Source: a virus. Taken from it: DNA of 57,646 nt. The stretch spans positions 1-57,646 of IMG/VR virus record IMGVR_UViG_3300023180_000063; one strand, given 5' to 3'. Positions 25,300 to 34,130 of the stretch are shown here, in pieces. Position 1 is the first letter of the stretch, and the number at the start of each line of letters is the position of its first letter. The position numbers and the translations under genes were made by a program. The notes beneath the pieces were generated by a model. The model was not told where the DNA came from, ran no database searches, and was given only the letters and a program-made list of their open reading frames with translations.

Positions 25300-28200
25300 G
25301 TGGCTGTAGTCGGTTCTGCGTTTATTACCGTAAATGCGATCACAATTGGCTTCCAAAATCAGATCAAAGACGCTCTTAACGATTCCGCGAAGGACTTTGG
25401 TAGAATTGGAAATCGTGCCGGTAACCAGTTCTCGGCTGGAGTAAGAAAAAATCTTAACAGAACGAGTGGAGCGTTTGCAAAGTTCAGACAAGCTGCTCTA
25501 CAAGCAAATGACGCGTTCTTTAAGATGGTCACCACCGGGTATGCTCTAGGGCCCGCTATCGCTGGTGTCATCAGCAGCATTTCAGCGCTTGTCACTGGAC
25601 TATTCGCAGTCACCTCCGCGGCTCTTGCGGCCGCTCCGGCTCTTATCGTTCTTCCTGGAATATTCGCTGCAATAGGCCAGGGTGCACTGGCAGCTAAACT
25701 GGCGTTTAGCGGCATGGGCGACGCGATCAAAGAGCTCAAGAAGCCAAGTAAGGCTGCAAAAGACAATGCCGAAAGAATCGAGCAAGCCGAGAACAGGCTT
25801 CTTCGTGTTCTTGAGTCAAACAGAGAGTCTCTTGCTCGCGCTGACAAGAATCTAGAGAGAGCCGAGCGAGATCTCACCGAGGCGAGAAAAGAAGCTGCCG
25901 AAAGTCTTCAGCAACTAAACTTTGACGCAGAAGACGCTGCAATCTCAGAGCGCCGTGCTGCAATCGAGCTTGAGAAAGCGCGTGAGACACTCGCTAGGGT
26001 GCAGGATCTGCCACCAAACTCAAGAGCTCGTCGCGAGGCTGAACTTGCGTACGCTGAAGCAGATCTAAATCTTCGCCGCGCGAAAGATCGCAACTCCGAT
26101 CTTGCTGCTGAGACAGAAGAGGCAAACCGCAAGGGTGTTGAAGGTTCTGACGAGGTTGTCGCCGCTACTGAGAGAGTTCAGGAAGCCATTGACGACAAGG
26201 CAAGAGCAGAGCGTGACGCGATCCGCGCGCAGCTCGAGGCGGAGAAGGAGCTCGAGAAAGCGCGTAAAGGGACTGAAGACGCGGCGGCCTCGACAACGTC
26301 TGCTCTCGACAAGCTTAGCGACGAGGCTAGAAGATTCGCGGAGTTCATTGTCGGGCTCGAGGGCGACATGCTAAAGCTCAAGCACGCCGCGGGCCGAGAA
26401 CTGTTTGGACCTCTCGAGCAAGCGATTCAGAAACTGGTTGACGATCTTTTCCCAGTTCTTGAGAGAATACTTGAGAAGACAGGCGGTGCTCTTGGCCGAG
26501 TCGCCGTTCACATCGCTGATGTAGTTACTGAGGCGCGCAATCTCGAAGAGCTGGAGAGAATTGGCGACACGAACGTCTACGTCATCGAAGGTCTTGGTGA
26601 GGCGTTTGGTAATCTCTACGATGTGCTTCTCTCGCTTCTTGACGCTGCTGGGCCACTGATTCAGCGGTTCGTTGACTGGATCGTCACAGTTACCGAGAGA
26701 TGGAAGACATCTCTCGAGGACATGAACTCGGCCGCTGAGGGCGAAGTAAGTGAGCTCACGGAGTACTTCAACAGAGCCGGCGACGTAGCTGCGCAGCTCG
26801 GTGAGATCTTTAGTAACATCGGTGATGCTCTTATGAATCTCGGAGCGGCTGCAGCCGGTCCGGGTAGCGGCGGTCAGAATCTTTTAGATCTGTTCCAGGA
26901 GGCAACAGAGCGCTGGGCAACGTTCACTGAAGAGGCACTCGAGGACGGCCGACTGGAGACGTTCTTCATTGAAATCGCAGAAAACTTTGCGTCAATATCG
27001 CGATTTCTTGCTGGACTTACAGGAGTATTTATTCGTCTCGGCAACAACCCGGGAATCAAGGGATTCTTTGACACCCTCAATCAGGGCGGCGGGTTGCAGA
27101 TGCTCGAGGGGGCATTTGATACGCTAACAAGCACCGGACCTGCCGTTGCAGAGTTCATGTTAACGCTTGGTGAAACACTAGCGTACTTCACCGAGTCCGA
27201 GTCAATTGAGAACTTCTTTGGTGTTCTTACAACAGGCCTTGAGTATCTAAACAAGGCTCTTGCAAATGAAACAGTGCGTGAGATATTCCTCATGACAGCC
27301 GCGTTCTTGGGTGCTGCAAAAGGCGTACAACTCATGCTAAAGGTCAGTGGGTTCTTTGGCAAGGTGTTCGCTGGATACTTCATTAAAGCGTTCGATGTAG
27401 TGAAGAAGTTTCGTGGCGGCATCCATGCGCTTAGCGAGCTGTTAGCAGCCAAAGGGACCTCGCTATTTAGAGTTCTTCTCTCTGGCGGCGGAGCGGTAGC
27501 AGCTATCGGCGCTGTCATCGGCGCGTTGGTTTTGATGTGGCAGAACAGCGAGACGTTTAGAACTGCCGTAATGGATCTTGTCTCCGGAGTGTTCGTAGCA
27601 CTAACTAACGCCTTTTACACCATTAAAGAAGCTATCGATGCAGCGCTCGAGCCGTTTGGCGGTATGAACGGAGCCTGGGAGTCGCTCAACTATTGGATGG
27701 GCCAGGTTGGCGACTTCATGGGGACGTACATTATCCCGTTGATTCAATTTCTTCTTGTTGAGGCAATTGACGTTGCCGCTATAGCGATCTCTTACTTCAT
27801 CGGGATAGTTTCGTCAATCATTCAAGTGTTCCAGGGCGTCTGGGAGTTCGTGCAAGGAATCTTTGCGCTGTTCAAAGGCGACATGGACGGCGTCAGCGAA
27901 CACTTCGGAAAAGCGTGGGAAAAGATCAAGGGCGCGATCTCGACTGCGATTCAGTTCGCGTGGGACTTTCTTAAGGAGATCTTCGGTAAGATTCTCGACT
28001 GGGTAGAAGACATCTTCGGTGTCGACATTCGCGCGATCTTCTCTGGTATCGGAGACTTTATCGGAGGAGTTTGGGAAGGGATCAAGACAGCGTTCTCAAA
28101 GGCGTGGGGCTTTATCACAGGCGTTATCTCTGGGATCGGAAATATCTTTAGCACCGCGTTTAGTGTGGTTTCTGACGTCGTAGAAGGCGTTCTTAACGGA

Positions 28201-28761
28201 ATCGGTCTCGGCTTCCAAAAGGTTGGTAGCTTTATTTCTGGAGTTGCTGGGGCAATTACTGGAGCGTTCAAAACGGCATTTAACTTCGTTGCAAACATTT
28301 GGAATAATACTGCTGGTAAGCTAAGTTGGACTGCCCCGGACTGGATTCCCGTTATTGGCGGAAGAAGCATCTCGGTCCCCAAAATCCCGACGTTCGAGAA
28401 CGCAACAACGGTCGGCGACAACACATCGTTGTTCCAAGCCGTGCAGATATCGGCGGGACGAGATCGCGCGGCTCTTGCTGCGAACATGCGAGCGTTTGCC
28501 GGCGGCCTTGCTGAGGGTGGAATTGTCCCAGCGGTGTCCGGCGGAATGCTCGCTGTGATCGGTGAAGGTGGTCGTAGAGAGCGCGTTGAGCCGCTCGACG
28601 AGCAGGGTTTGTCGACTCGAGATCGCGCAATCATTCAGCAGCTCTCTGGCGGCGGAATTACGCTGAACGTATACCCGTCTGCTGGCATGGATGAAGCAGA
28701 ACTCGCGGCGATGGTTTCACGTCAACTAGCATTTCAACTACGCAAAGGCGCGTTTGTCTAA
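25300..28761 (+). CDS. Tail tape measure protein
   Basis: A 1,153-residue protein that sets tail length and probably helps DNA ejection. It has a hydrophobic Ala-rich stretch at about 80-130, a long charged coiled coil at about 150-340 (ERAERDLTEARKEAAE), a second hydrophobic segment near 725-747 (GGGAVAAIGAVIGALVLMW), repeated W-F-G-x-I motifs in 830-1040, and a Gly-rich C-terminus with LAEGGIVPAVSGG. It starts at GTG behind an almost perfect anti-rRNA match, AAGGAGGTGA at 25284-25293. At about 0.15 nm per residue the tail would be near 170 nm. Confidence 0.9.
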   Translation: MAVVGSAFITVNAITIGFQNQIKDALNDSAKDFGRIGNRAGNQFSAGVRKNLNRTSGAFAKFRQAALQANDAFFKMVTTGYALGPAIAGVISSISALVTGLFAVTSAALAAAPALIVLPGIFAAIGQGALAAKLAFSGMGDAIKELKKPSKAAKDNAERIEQAENRLLRVLESNRESLARADKNLERAERDLTEARKEAAESLQQLNFDAEDAAISERRAAIELEKARETLARVQDLPPNSRARREAELAYAEADLNLRRAKDRNSDLAAETEEANRKGVEGSDEVVAATERVQEAIDDKARAERDAIRAQLEAEKELEKARKGTEDAAASTTSALDKLSDEARRFAEFIVGLEGDMLKLKHAAGRELFGPLEQAIQKLVDDLFPVLERILEKTGGALGRVAVHIADVVTEARNLEELERIGDTNVYVIEGLGEAFGNLYDVLLSLLDAAGPLIQRFVDWIVTVTERWKTSLEDMNSAAEGEVSELTEYFNRAGDVAAQLGEIFSNIGDALMNLGAAAAGPGSGGQNLLDLFQEATERWATFTEEALEDGRLETFFIEIAENFASISRFLAGLTGVFIRLGNNPGIKGFFDTLNQGGGLQMLEGAFDTLTSTGPAVAEFMLTLGETLAYFTESESIENFFGVLTTGLEYLNKALANETVREIFLMTAAFLGAAKGVQLMLKVSGFFGKVFAGYFIKAFDVVKKFRGGIHALSELLAAKGTSLFRVLLSGGGAVAAIGAVIGALVLMWQNSETFRTAVMDLVSGVFVALTNAFYTIKEAIDAALEPFGGMNGAWESLNYWMGQVGDFMGTYIIPLIQFLLVEAIDVAAIAISYFIGIVSSIIQVFQGVWEFVQGIFALFKGDMDGVSEHFGKAWEKIKGAISTAIQFAWDFLKEIFGKILDWVEDIFGVDIRAIFSGIGDFIGGVWEGIKTAFSKAWGFITGVISGIGNIFSTAFSVVSDVVEGVLNGIGLGFQKVGSFISGVAGAITGAFKTAFNFVANIWNNTAGKLSWTAPDWIPVIGGRSISVPKIPTFENATTVGDNTSLFQAVQISAGRDRAALAANMRAFAGGLAEGGIVPAVSGGMLAVIGEGGRRERVEPLDEQGLSTRDRAIIQQLSGGGITLNVYPSAGMDEAELAAMVSRQLAFQLRKGAFV

Positions 28762-28795
28762 GATATTATGAATAAGGTCTGAGAACGGAGACGAC

Positions 28796-30427
28796 ATGGC
28801 TACATATTTAATTGATGGAGCGACGCCGCTCCCAGAAAACGGAGACACCGGCTGGGGTTCTACGTTAAATACTGCTATTCAAGCAATTGACGAGAGATTT
28901 ACGTACTCTTCGCCGTCGTATTCTCTTGCCTCAACCGTTCTTGGCTCAAGTCTTACGTCCGTCGGGACGCTCACTTCGTTGACTGTGAGCGGCGCCGGAT
29001 CAATTGGCGGTAACCTTACGGTGACAGGGAACTTAACCGTCAACGGCACAACAACGACAACAAACTCGACGACTGTTACTGTTGATGATCCGATCTTCAC
29101 TCTTGGTGGAGACACTGCTCCAGCGTCTGACGACAACAAAGATCGCGGTGTCGAGTTCCGCTGGCATAATGGTGCAGCAGCAAAAGTCGGCTTCTTTGGC
29201 TTTGACGATTCCACCGGCAAATTCACGTTCGTCCCAGACGCGACGAATAGCTCTGAGGTGTTCTCAGGTACAATCGGAGAGATCGACGCGCAGGTCGACT
29301 GGTCAAATGTTCTCAACAAGCCGGACCCTGAGATCACCGTAACCCTCACTGGAGACGTGGCAGGTTCAGCAAGCGCGACGCTTACTGATCTTGCTAATGG
29401 AACGATAACTGTTTCAACAACTGTGCAAAGCGGCGCAGTTGCGCTCGGCACTGACACCACAGGCGACTATGTCGAGTCATTGACTGCTGGCACCGGTGTA
29501 ATTCTAAGCGGGACAATTGGAGAAGGGTCGATACCGTCAATCGCTATTGGCCAAGCCGTCGGGACCACGGACAACGTCACGTTCAATAGTGTTACTGCCA
29601 GTCTCTCTGGAAATGTCACTGGTGACGTTACAGGCAGTGTCACTGGCGACATCTATGCTGGAAACGGAACGTCTAAGATTCTCGACAATGGCACTGACGG
29701 CACCGATGCGACATTCACTGGGACTGTCAGTAGCATCGCCAATCACGCGTTAGGTGATCTTAGCGACACTGACTTTACAGTAGTCACTCCTACATCTGGA
29801 GATCATCTGTACTTTGACGGAGCAGATTGGATCAACAGGCCAATCGATCTTGACACTCTTTCAGATGTGTCAATGGGATTTTCCCCACCGGCAGCCGGAG
29901 ACTTCTTAGTTTATGACGGATCAAACTTTTCACCGAGCCCGTTATCAACATACGAAGGAGACACGGCAGACGTCAACCTCACTGCCGCTGGGTCTAACGC
30001 AAACGCTTCTATCACGGACGGTTCGCCAATACAGGATGCTAACGGATCCGCTGCGTCTGTGACAGTGACCGTAACTAGTGGATTTACGAAGAACGTTGTA
30101 GAACTGGGTGGAGTCTTTCAGTCTGTGACTGCGACAGACGAAGAGCCGTATTTGCTTCTACAAAGAAGCACTAACGGCGGAAGCTCATGGACAGACGTTC
30201 AGAGCGTTCAAGTTGGCGCTACTGAAGAAAACTCTGGCGGAACTCTTCAGCAACAGTACGCGCCAATTTTTGTTAGAGTTGTCGACACTCACGGCGCGTC
30301 ATCTGGCACTTCTGTGATGTACCGATTCATCAACAACACTGCCACTGTTCTTGGCGGAAGCGCGAACACTATGAATCAGTTCTTTGCCAATACTGCCGCT
30401 TCGTTCAGTGCTAAGGAAGCTCGGTAG
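28796..30427 (+). CDS. Tail fibre / minor tail protein, beta-rich
   Basis: A 543-residue Thr/Ser/Gly/Val-rich protein. It opens with an ATYLIDGATPLPENGDTGWG segment followed by repetitive beta stretches (NLTVTGNLTVNGTTT, NVTGDVTGSVTGDIY) typical of trimeric fibres, then DPIFTLGGDTAP, a DWSNVLNKPDP segment of the kind found in T4-like fibres, and a C-terminal beta-sandwich-like part (AYILLQRSTNGGSSW-type pattern). It follows the tape measure after 34 bases, the usual position for tail-tip genes. The receptor or host target cannot be read from the sequence. Confidence 0.7.
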   Translation: MATYLIDGATPLPENGDTGWGSTLNTAIQAIDERFTYSSPSYSLASTVLGSSLTSVGTLTSLTVSGAGSIGGNLTVTGNLTVNGTTTTTNSTTVTVDDPIFTLGGDTAPASDDNKDRGVEFRWHNGAAAKVGFFGFDDSTGKFTFVPDATNSSEVFSGTIGEIDAQVDWSNVLNKPDPEITVTLTGDVAGSASATLTDLANGTITVSTTVQSGAVALGTDTTGDYVESLTAGTGVILSGTIGEGSIPSIAIGQAVGTTDNVTFNSVTASLSGNVTGDVTGSVTGDIYAGNGTSKILDNGTDGTDATFTGTVSSIANHALGDLSDTDFTVVTPTSGDHLYFDGADWINRPIDLDTLSDVSMGFSPPAAGDFLVYDGSNFSPSPLSTYEGDTADVNLTAAGSNANASITDGSPIQDANGSAASVTVTVTSGFTKNVVELGGVFQSVTATDEEPYLLLQRSTNGGSSWTDVQSVQVGATEENSGGTLQQQYAPIFVRVVDTHGASSGTSVMYRFINNTATVLGGSANTMNQFFANTAASFSAKEAR

Positions 30428-30441
30428 TTAGAATATCGCGC

Positions 30442-30708
30442 ATGAAGGTAGAAGACTTCGCGTCTGACATTGTCTTCTCAGCACTAGACAAGAACTCTAC
30501 ACTTTACTGTTGCTCAGACTGCGGTGTAAGTTGGGTAGATGACGAGTCGTGCTTTATTTGCGAGACCGCGGGAAGAATCTTAGCGGTTCCGGCTCAAACT
30601 AACGTTGGTCTAAACTTTCCTAGCGATCTCGGTATAAAATTATCCCCGAATCACGTAGCGGTCGATCAAGAGCTGATTGACTTCGTAAAAAGACAGAGGT
30701 ACACGTAA
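30442..30708 (+). CDS. Small zinc-ribbon protein
   Basis: An 88-residue protein with a CSDC pair and a CFIC pair spaced 15 residues apart (CCSDCGVSWVDD...CFIC), a classic zinc ribbon near residues 28-52. The rest has no recognisable motif. It may bind nucleic acid or protein, but no target is apparent. It sits after the fibre gene and its stop shares a base with the next ATG (TAATG). Confidence 0.7.
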   Translation: MKVEDFASDIVFSALDKNSTLYCCSDCGVSWVDDESCFICETAGRILAVPAQTNVGLNFPSDLGIKLSPNHVAVDQELIDFVKRQRYT

Positions 30709-30863
30709 TGGAAAACCCAGACATGCAACTTGATGTCCAGCAGGTGATTAACAGTCTCACCGCGCAGATCGCGCAGCAGGCGCAGAAGATTGCGATGCTA
30801 GAAGCGACTGTGTCGTCGCTTTCTCAGTCTCTTGCTGCGGCAAGAGATCACAGCCACGACTGA
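30708..30863 (+). CDS. Small coiled-coil protein (51 residues)
   Basis: The ATG overlaps the previous stop by one base, and 51 codons follow to a TGA at 30861-30863. The protein is a short amphipathic helix with a heptad pattern (VINSLTAQIAQQAQKIAMLEATV) ending in an HSHD tail, so it probably oligomerises. Similar short coiled-coil proteins occur at the end of virion operons in actinophages. It is the last plus-strand gene, ending one base from the oppositely directed WhiB gene. Confidence 0.6.
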   Translation: MENPDMQLDVQQVINSLTAQIAQQAQKIAMLEATVSSLSQSLAAARDHSHD

Positions 30864-30864
30864 C

Positions 30865-31368
30865 TTACGTCTTCTTAGGCTTTCTCTTTTTTGAAGACTC
30901 GGCCTTCTTTTTAGACTTCTCTCGCGCTGAATGATATGCGCTTACAGCGTTTGCGCTTGTTCTACTTCTCCAGGTGAAGTCGCACTCTGTGCAATTTACT
31001 AATCGCATTGTCGGCCAACGTCCGCCTTCAGGTGATGGGCGCACAAGAACTTGAAGCTTGACCGGACGGGCTCCGCAATATGGGCAATTCGGGAATCTTG
31101 TTCGTCGTATTTCCTTGCCCTCGTGAGAAACTGACAACGCTCTTCGTATTTCAGACTCGTCCTTGCCACCCCACACGCCCCAAAGTTCTTTTTCTTCAAG
31201 AGCGTACTTGAGGCAGTCTTTTCTTACGGGACACGAGTAGCAAAGATTCTTAGCGTCGTATCTGTCCCTGAGCTCGGCAGAAAAGAAGTTGGGGGCAAGA
31301 TGCTTATTCTCTGGCTTCTTACACTCTGCGTTGTCTTGCCAGTCGAATCTACTTAGACCGCTAGGCAT
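30865..31368 (-). CDS. WhiB-like transcription regulator with C-terminal zinc ribbon
   Basis: A 167-residue protein. Residues 1-80 are a WhiB domain: Cys16, then C43-x2-C46, then C52, which would hold a 4Fe-4S cluster, followed by the GVWGG turn at 64-68. WhiB proteins bind the primary sigma factor and change host or phage transcription. The extension is unusual: a CxxC pair at 95/98 and another at 126/129 form a probable zinc ribbon, and the C-terminus is strongly basic (lysine/arginine-rich), suited to nucleic-acid binding. The start overlaps the next upstream gene by 8 bases. Confidence 0.9.
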   Translation of the reverse strand: MPSGLSRFDWQDNAECKKPENKHLAPNFFSAELRDRYDAKNLCYSCPVRKDCLKYALEEKELWGVWGGKDESEIRRALSVSHEGKEIRRTRFPNCPYCGARPVKLQVLVRPSPEGGRWPTMRLVNCTECDFTWRSRTSANAVSAYHSAREKSKKKAESSKKRKPKKT

Positions 31369-31702
31369 CGATTTCGACCCAGGTAGCTTCTAGCACCTCG
31401 TCGATTTCGTCACCGTAGTATGTCTCTCCGTCGGAATCGCAAACTGTTGGCTCGTCGTCTCCGTCTGTGTATCCGACGTATCCATGTGTCGGCACACCTG
31501 ACTCGACAAATTTGTAGCCTTCACCTAAGGAGAGAGCTACTCCATCTCTTTGAAGAGACGATGCCAAAGCGCGCTTTACAACTTCATTCTCGATGTCCAC
31601 GTGCTCGATAGTGTAGTAGACAATTCCGCCGCTCGAGAATAAAGAGTAGTCTTCACCTAACCACTCAGACCATAGAGTCTCGCCCGGGCGTGAATCATTC
31701 AT
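31361..31702 (-). CDS. Hypothetical acidic protein
   Basis: A 113-residue acidic protein with no motif I recognise; it contains a tyrosine/glycine-rich middle and ends in a run rich in Asp and Glu. It overlaps the WhiB start by 8 bases and so is probably co-transcribed with it. The 86-base gap upstream holds two hairpins (listed separately), which suggests that the pair may have its own transcription start. An anti-host or regulatory role is possible but not shown. Confidence 0.6.
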   Translation of the reverse strand: MNDSRPGETLWSEWLGEDYSLFSSGGIVYYTIEHVDIENEVVKRALASSLQRDGVALSLGEGYKFVESGVPTHGYVGYTDGDDEPTVCDSDGETYYGDEIDEVLEATWVEIDA

Positions 31703-31726
31703 ACCGAATAATTCTATACTATGACC

Positions 31727-31772
31727 ATTGCTTATCGGAGCAATATCGTAGAGTTTATTGTGCGGAACTCTA
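31727..31772. promoter_or_regulatory. Two adjacent inverted repeats in a short intergenic gap
   Basis: ATTGCT / AGCAAT (31727-31732 and 31739-31744) make a 6-bp stem with a 6-base loop, and TAGAGTT / AACTCTA (31749-31755 and 31766-31772) make a 7-bp stem with a 10-base loop. Both lie in the 86-base gap between two minus-strand genes. Neither is followed by a T-run, so they could be operators or leader hairpins for the WhiB pair rather than terminators. Confidence 0.3.
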
Positions 31773-31788
31773 GGGCCATCTCAGCCGA

Positions 31789-32301
31789 TTAGCCGGCGAT
31801 GACGTAGCCGTCTTGATGAGGCCACAAGTACTCGTACGTCTCTGGTGCAGTCCCCGAGTCCTCTGGCCAGCCGAACTGATGGTACCACTCGTAGTTCTTG
31901 CACAGGAGTGCGGTCCGATGAGTAGAACATAGGCTGCTAAAGTACGTAGAGTCTTGCATCCATGGTGGGAGTCGATACTCGGAAGAGACACGGCCTAGTG
32001 AGACTGCTAGATCGTACGTTCTGTACGTTTTCTCAAGAAGAGTTGATTTGTACCCGCGCGATCGCCACTCGAAGTACGTAGCCGAGATGTATGAGACAAA
32101 CACTGTCTCGTAGCCGCGCCACATTTTTACAACTGGGTGATTCACCCAGCCCTTAGGGTTTCGGTCGTTGCCCTCTGGGTCTAGGCCAGAGATTGTTAGC
32201 AAGCACTGCCATGCCTCAAGAGTCTGCTTATGCAGGCGCTTGTTGTCTAGTACTTTTGCTGTTGTCTCAAACGAGTCAGTCGAGACTAGAAATGATTGCA
32301 T
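31789..32301 (-). CDS. Pyrimidine-dimer glycosylase-like / MSMEG_6728-family protein
   Basis: A 170-residue protein resembling a family of small proteins annotated as pyrimidine-dimer DNA glycosylase or MSMEG_6728-like: VLDNKRLHKQTLEAWQCL near residue 20, WVNHPVVKMWRGYE near 52-65, and a C-terminal stretch with LPPWM, STHRTALLCKNYEWY and YLWP. The repair function is known for T4 endonuclease V but is not proven for this branch, so the role is inference. It is a member of the minus-strand accessory cluster; the start has no overlap with a neighbour. Confidence 0.6.
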   Translation of the reverse strand: MQSFLVSTDSFETTAKVLDNKRLHKQTLEAWQCLLTISGLDPEGNDRNPKGWVNHPVVKMWRGYETVFVSYISATYFEWRSRGYKSTLLEKTYRTYDLAVSLGRVSSEYRLPPWMQDSTYFSSLCSTHRTALLCKNYEWYHQFGWPEDSGTAPETYEYLWPHQDGYVIAG

Positions 32302-32372
32302 GCGTCGCTCCGTATTAGTTGACAGCTACTGTCTGCCGCCACTATATCAAATGGCGCTTTCTTTAGAACGAC

Positions 32373-33620
32373 TTAGTCTTCTCGCTGGTAGAAGTTCTTC
32401 TTGACGAAGTTTCTACTAAAGCCCTTGTCAGTGTCGAGAAGGTATTCGCGATCACCAATCAATTCACCCTGTGGACCGTTTGGCTGGCCGTCTAAGGCCG
32501 CTGAGCAGGCCTCTCCGATCCAGTTAGCCGCCTGCACCGCCACTGCCTTGCCCCAAGTCGCGCTCTGCGGGGTGTAGTCCTTCGCGGCGACGATTTCCCA
32601 ATCATCGGGAAGGCCTTGAATTCTTGCCGCCTCCCTGTGAGTGATTCTTCTCGGCTGCGTTGGGTGCACGACGTGATCGAGCGCGCTACCGGTGAGCACG
32701 TGGCAGAAAGATTCAGCGTCCCATCTTGCTGGGAGTGAGAACCCCATGTAGAAGTCATTGGCGCGAATCTTGTCTTCTTTGTTGCTCCAGCTCTGTGGAA
32801 AGTACCCTCCGTTCATCTCGACGGCGAGCTTAAGAGCCTCGTTCATCTGCTTCATCGGCTTCCAACCATCGTTGCCGATGATGTCAAAGATTTCTTGAAT
32901 TCTCTGCGACTCGAGATTTGTCTTGTTCATGTGACCGTCAACAGTACCGTCTTGGTTTCTGAGATCGGCAACGTACTTCGACCCGTCGTTGGAGTACGCC
33001 TGTCGGTCCCACGTGATCTCGCAGTGCTCGAGGTCACCAATTACGTCTATCATTCTAGGCATCTCGCTAGGCGTCTCAGCGTGAGCGCCAAACGGCATGC
33101 CTTTTTCAACAGCAACCCAGAAGTACCGCATGCGATATGAGAATCCGCCGACCTGGAGATTGTTGTGCTTGACGTGATAGAGATCGTACTGCTTGCCTGA
33201 GAGATCCTCTACCATTTGACGATACTGATTCATCATTGGTCGTCCTTGAGTGTACGCTTGCTGCACACATTCAAAGACAATCATCTTCGGCTTGATGCGA
33301 GCTGCGTATCTCATGAACGCGCGAGTATGCTCGTGAGCCTTAGCATCAGGCCCGCGGTTTGCCGGGCCAGACCATAGAGACCATCCAGAGCACGGCGGGC
33401 AGCCGAGAACAATGTCTGCTTCCATATCAGGCCAGTCGCTCGGATCATCGGAGAATGACGAGTTCCACGAGTTGCCGAGATGATGTCTATTCACTTCTGC
33501 AACTGGATTACCGAAGTTCAACGTCCCAGTCCTTGCCAGCATCTCCATTCCGGAGTTTACAAAGCCAAGGCTCATGAAGCCAGCGAGGCCGTTGCAGTCG
33601 ATAAACTTTTTCGTGCTCAT
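32373..33620 (-). CDS. Dcm-like cytosine-C5 DNA methyltransferase
   Basis: A 415-residue protein of a type common in actinophages. Motif IV with the catalytic Cys is GCPPCSGWS (C77), the ENV equivalent is FECV (E117), the QxRxR equivalent is YRMRYFWV (R163, R165), and motifs IX and X are the RRITHREAARIQGLPDDW region (about 340) and WGKAVAVQAANWI. The enzyme should transfer a one-carbon group to cytosine C5 in DNA, though its target site cannot be read from sequence. It sits next to dUTPase-like and glycosyltransferase-like genes and could act on host or phage DNA. Confidence 0.85.
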   Translation of the reverse strand: MSTKKFIDCNGLAGFMSLGFVNSGMEMLARTGTLNFGNPVAEVNRHHLGNSWNSSFSDDPSDWPDMEADIVLGCPPCSGWSLWSGPANRGPDAKAHEHTRAFMRYAARIKPKMIVFECVQQAYTQGRPMMNQYRQMVEDLSGKQYDLYHVKHNNLQVGGFSYRMRYFWVAVEKGMPFGAHAETPSEMPRMIDVIGDLEHCEITWDRQAYSNDGSKYVADLRNQDGTVDGHMNKTNLESQRIQEIFDIIGNDGWKPMKQMNEALKLAVEMNGGYFPQSWSNKEDKIRANDFYMGFSLPARWDAESFCHVLTGSALDHVVHPTQPRRITHREAARIQGLPDDWEIVAAKDYTPQSATWGKAVAVQAANWIGEACSAALDGQPNGPQGELIGDREYLLDTDKGFSRNFVKKNFYQRED

Positions 33621-33621
33621 G

Positions 33622-33930
33622 TCACTCTCCTGAGTCGATCAACCCGACCTCGTAACCGCACGCCGCGTACCCCGCGATGTCCGTCCAGGTGTCTGGTTGA
33701 AATCCGTAGTTGGAAGAAAATCGCGCGAGTTTTACTGCGATCATTGCCATTGCGACATCTTCTTTGCTGAAGTCTCTGTCAAAAATGACTGACCATAGCG
33801 ACGCGATTCTTTGGAAATTGTCTTCCGGTCCGCCGTACTGAAGATCACGCTCTCCAGAGATAATTTTTGCTGCCTCCGAAAGCATCTTCTCTCTTGGAGA
33901 CTCGCTCGTGGTTTCAATCTTTTTTGTCAT
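33622..33930 (-). CDS. DUF6378-like protein
   Basis: A 102-residue protein fitting the small phage family DUF6378: EAAKIISGERDLQYGGPEDNFQRIA at the N-terminus, then DVAMAMIAVKLAR, then DTWTDIAGYAACGYE. The family is common in phage nucleotide-metabolism clusters but has no established reaction. It follows the methyltransferase gene after one base, so the two are likely co-transcribed. Confidence 0.75.
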   Translation of the reverse strand: MTKKIETTSESPREKMLSEAAKIISGERDLQYGGPEDNFQRIASLWSVIFDRDFSKEDVAMAMIAVKLARFSSNYGFQPDTWTDIAGYAACGYEVGLIDSGE

Positions 33931-33935
33931 TTTCC

Positions 33936-34130
33936 TCAGGTTTCTATATTAACTCGAGCGGTGCACACGGCCCTGTATTTTTCGTCAGTTTCTTCTAACT
34001 TGTCTATGTCAATCGAGCTGTCTCTTGGGAAGTCTTTTCCATTTGACAGCGACGCCCATTCTTCTCTAAGTTTTGATAGCAGCTCTTCGATGTCACTACC
34101 GACGGCTGTAAATCTTACTATTGCTCTCAT
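33936..34130 (-). CDS. Small hypothetical protein
   Basis: A 64-residue protein with a beta-alpha pattern (MRAIVRFTAVGSD at the start, then a charged helix). The ATG at 34130 overlaps the stop of the upstream gene by 4 bases, which supports it as coding. No motif or function is recognisable. Confidence 0.55.
   Translation of the reverse strand: MRAIVRFTAVGSDIEELLSKLREEWASLSNGKDFPRDSSIDIDKLEETDEKYRAVCTARVNIET

Noticed and set aside
30869-30898. GTCTTC...GAAGAC inverted repeat followed by T-rich DNA as a terminator for the late operon
   Set aside because: The stem is 6 bp with an 18-base loop and lies within the lysine-rich coding tail of the WhiB gene, where such sequences arise from codon use.
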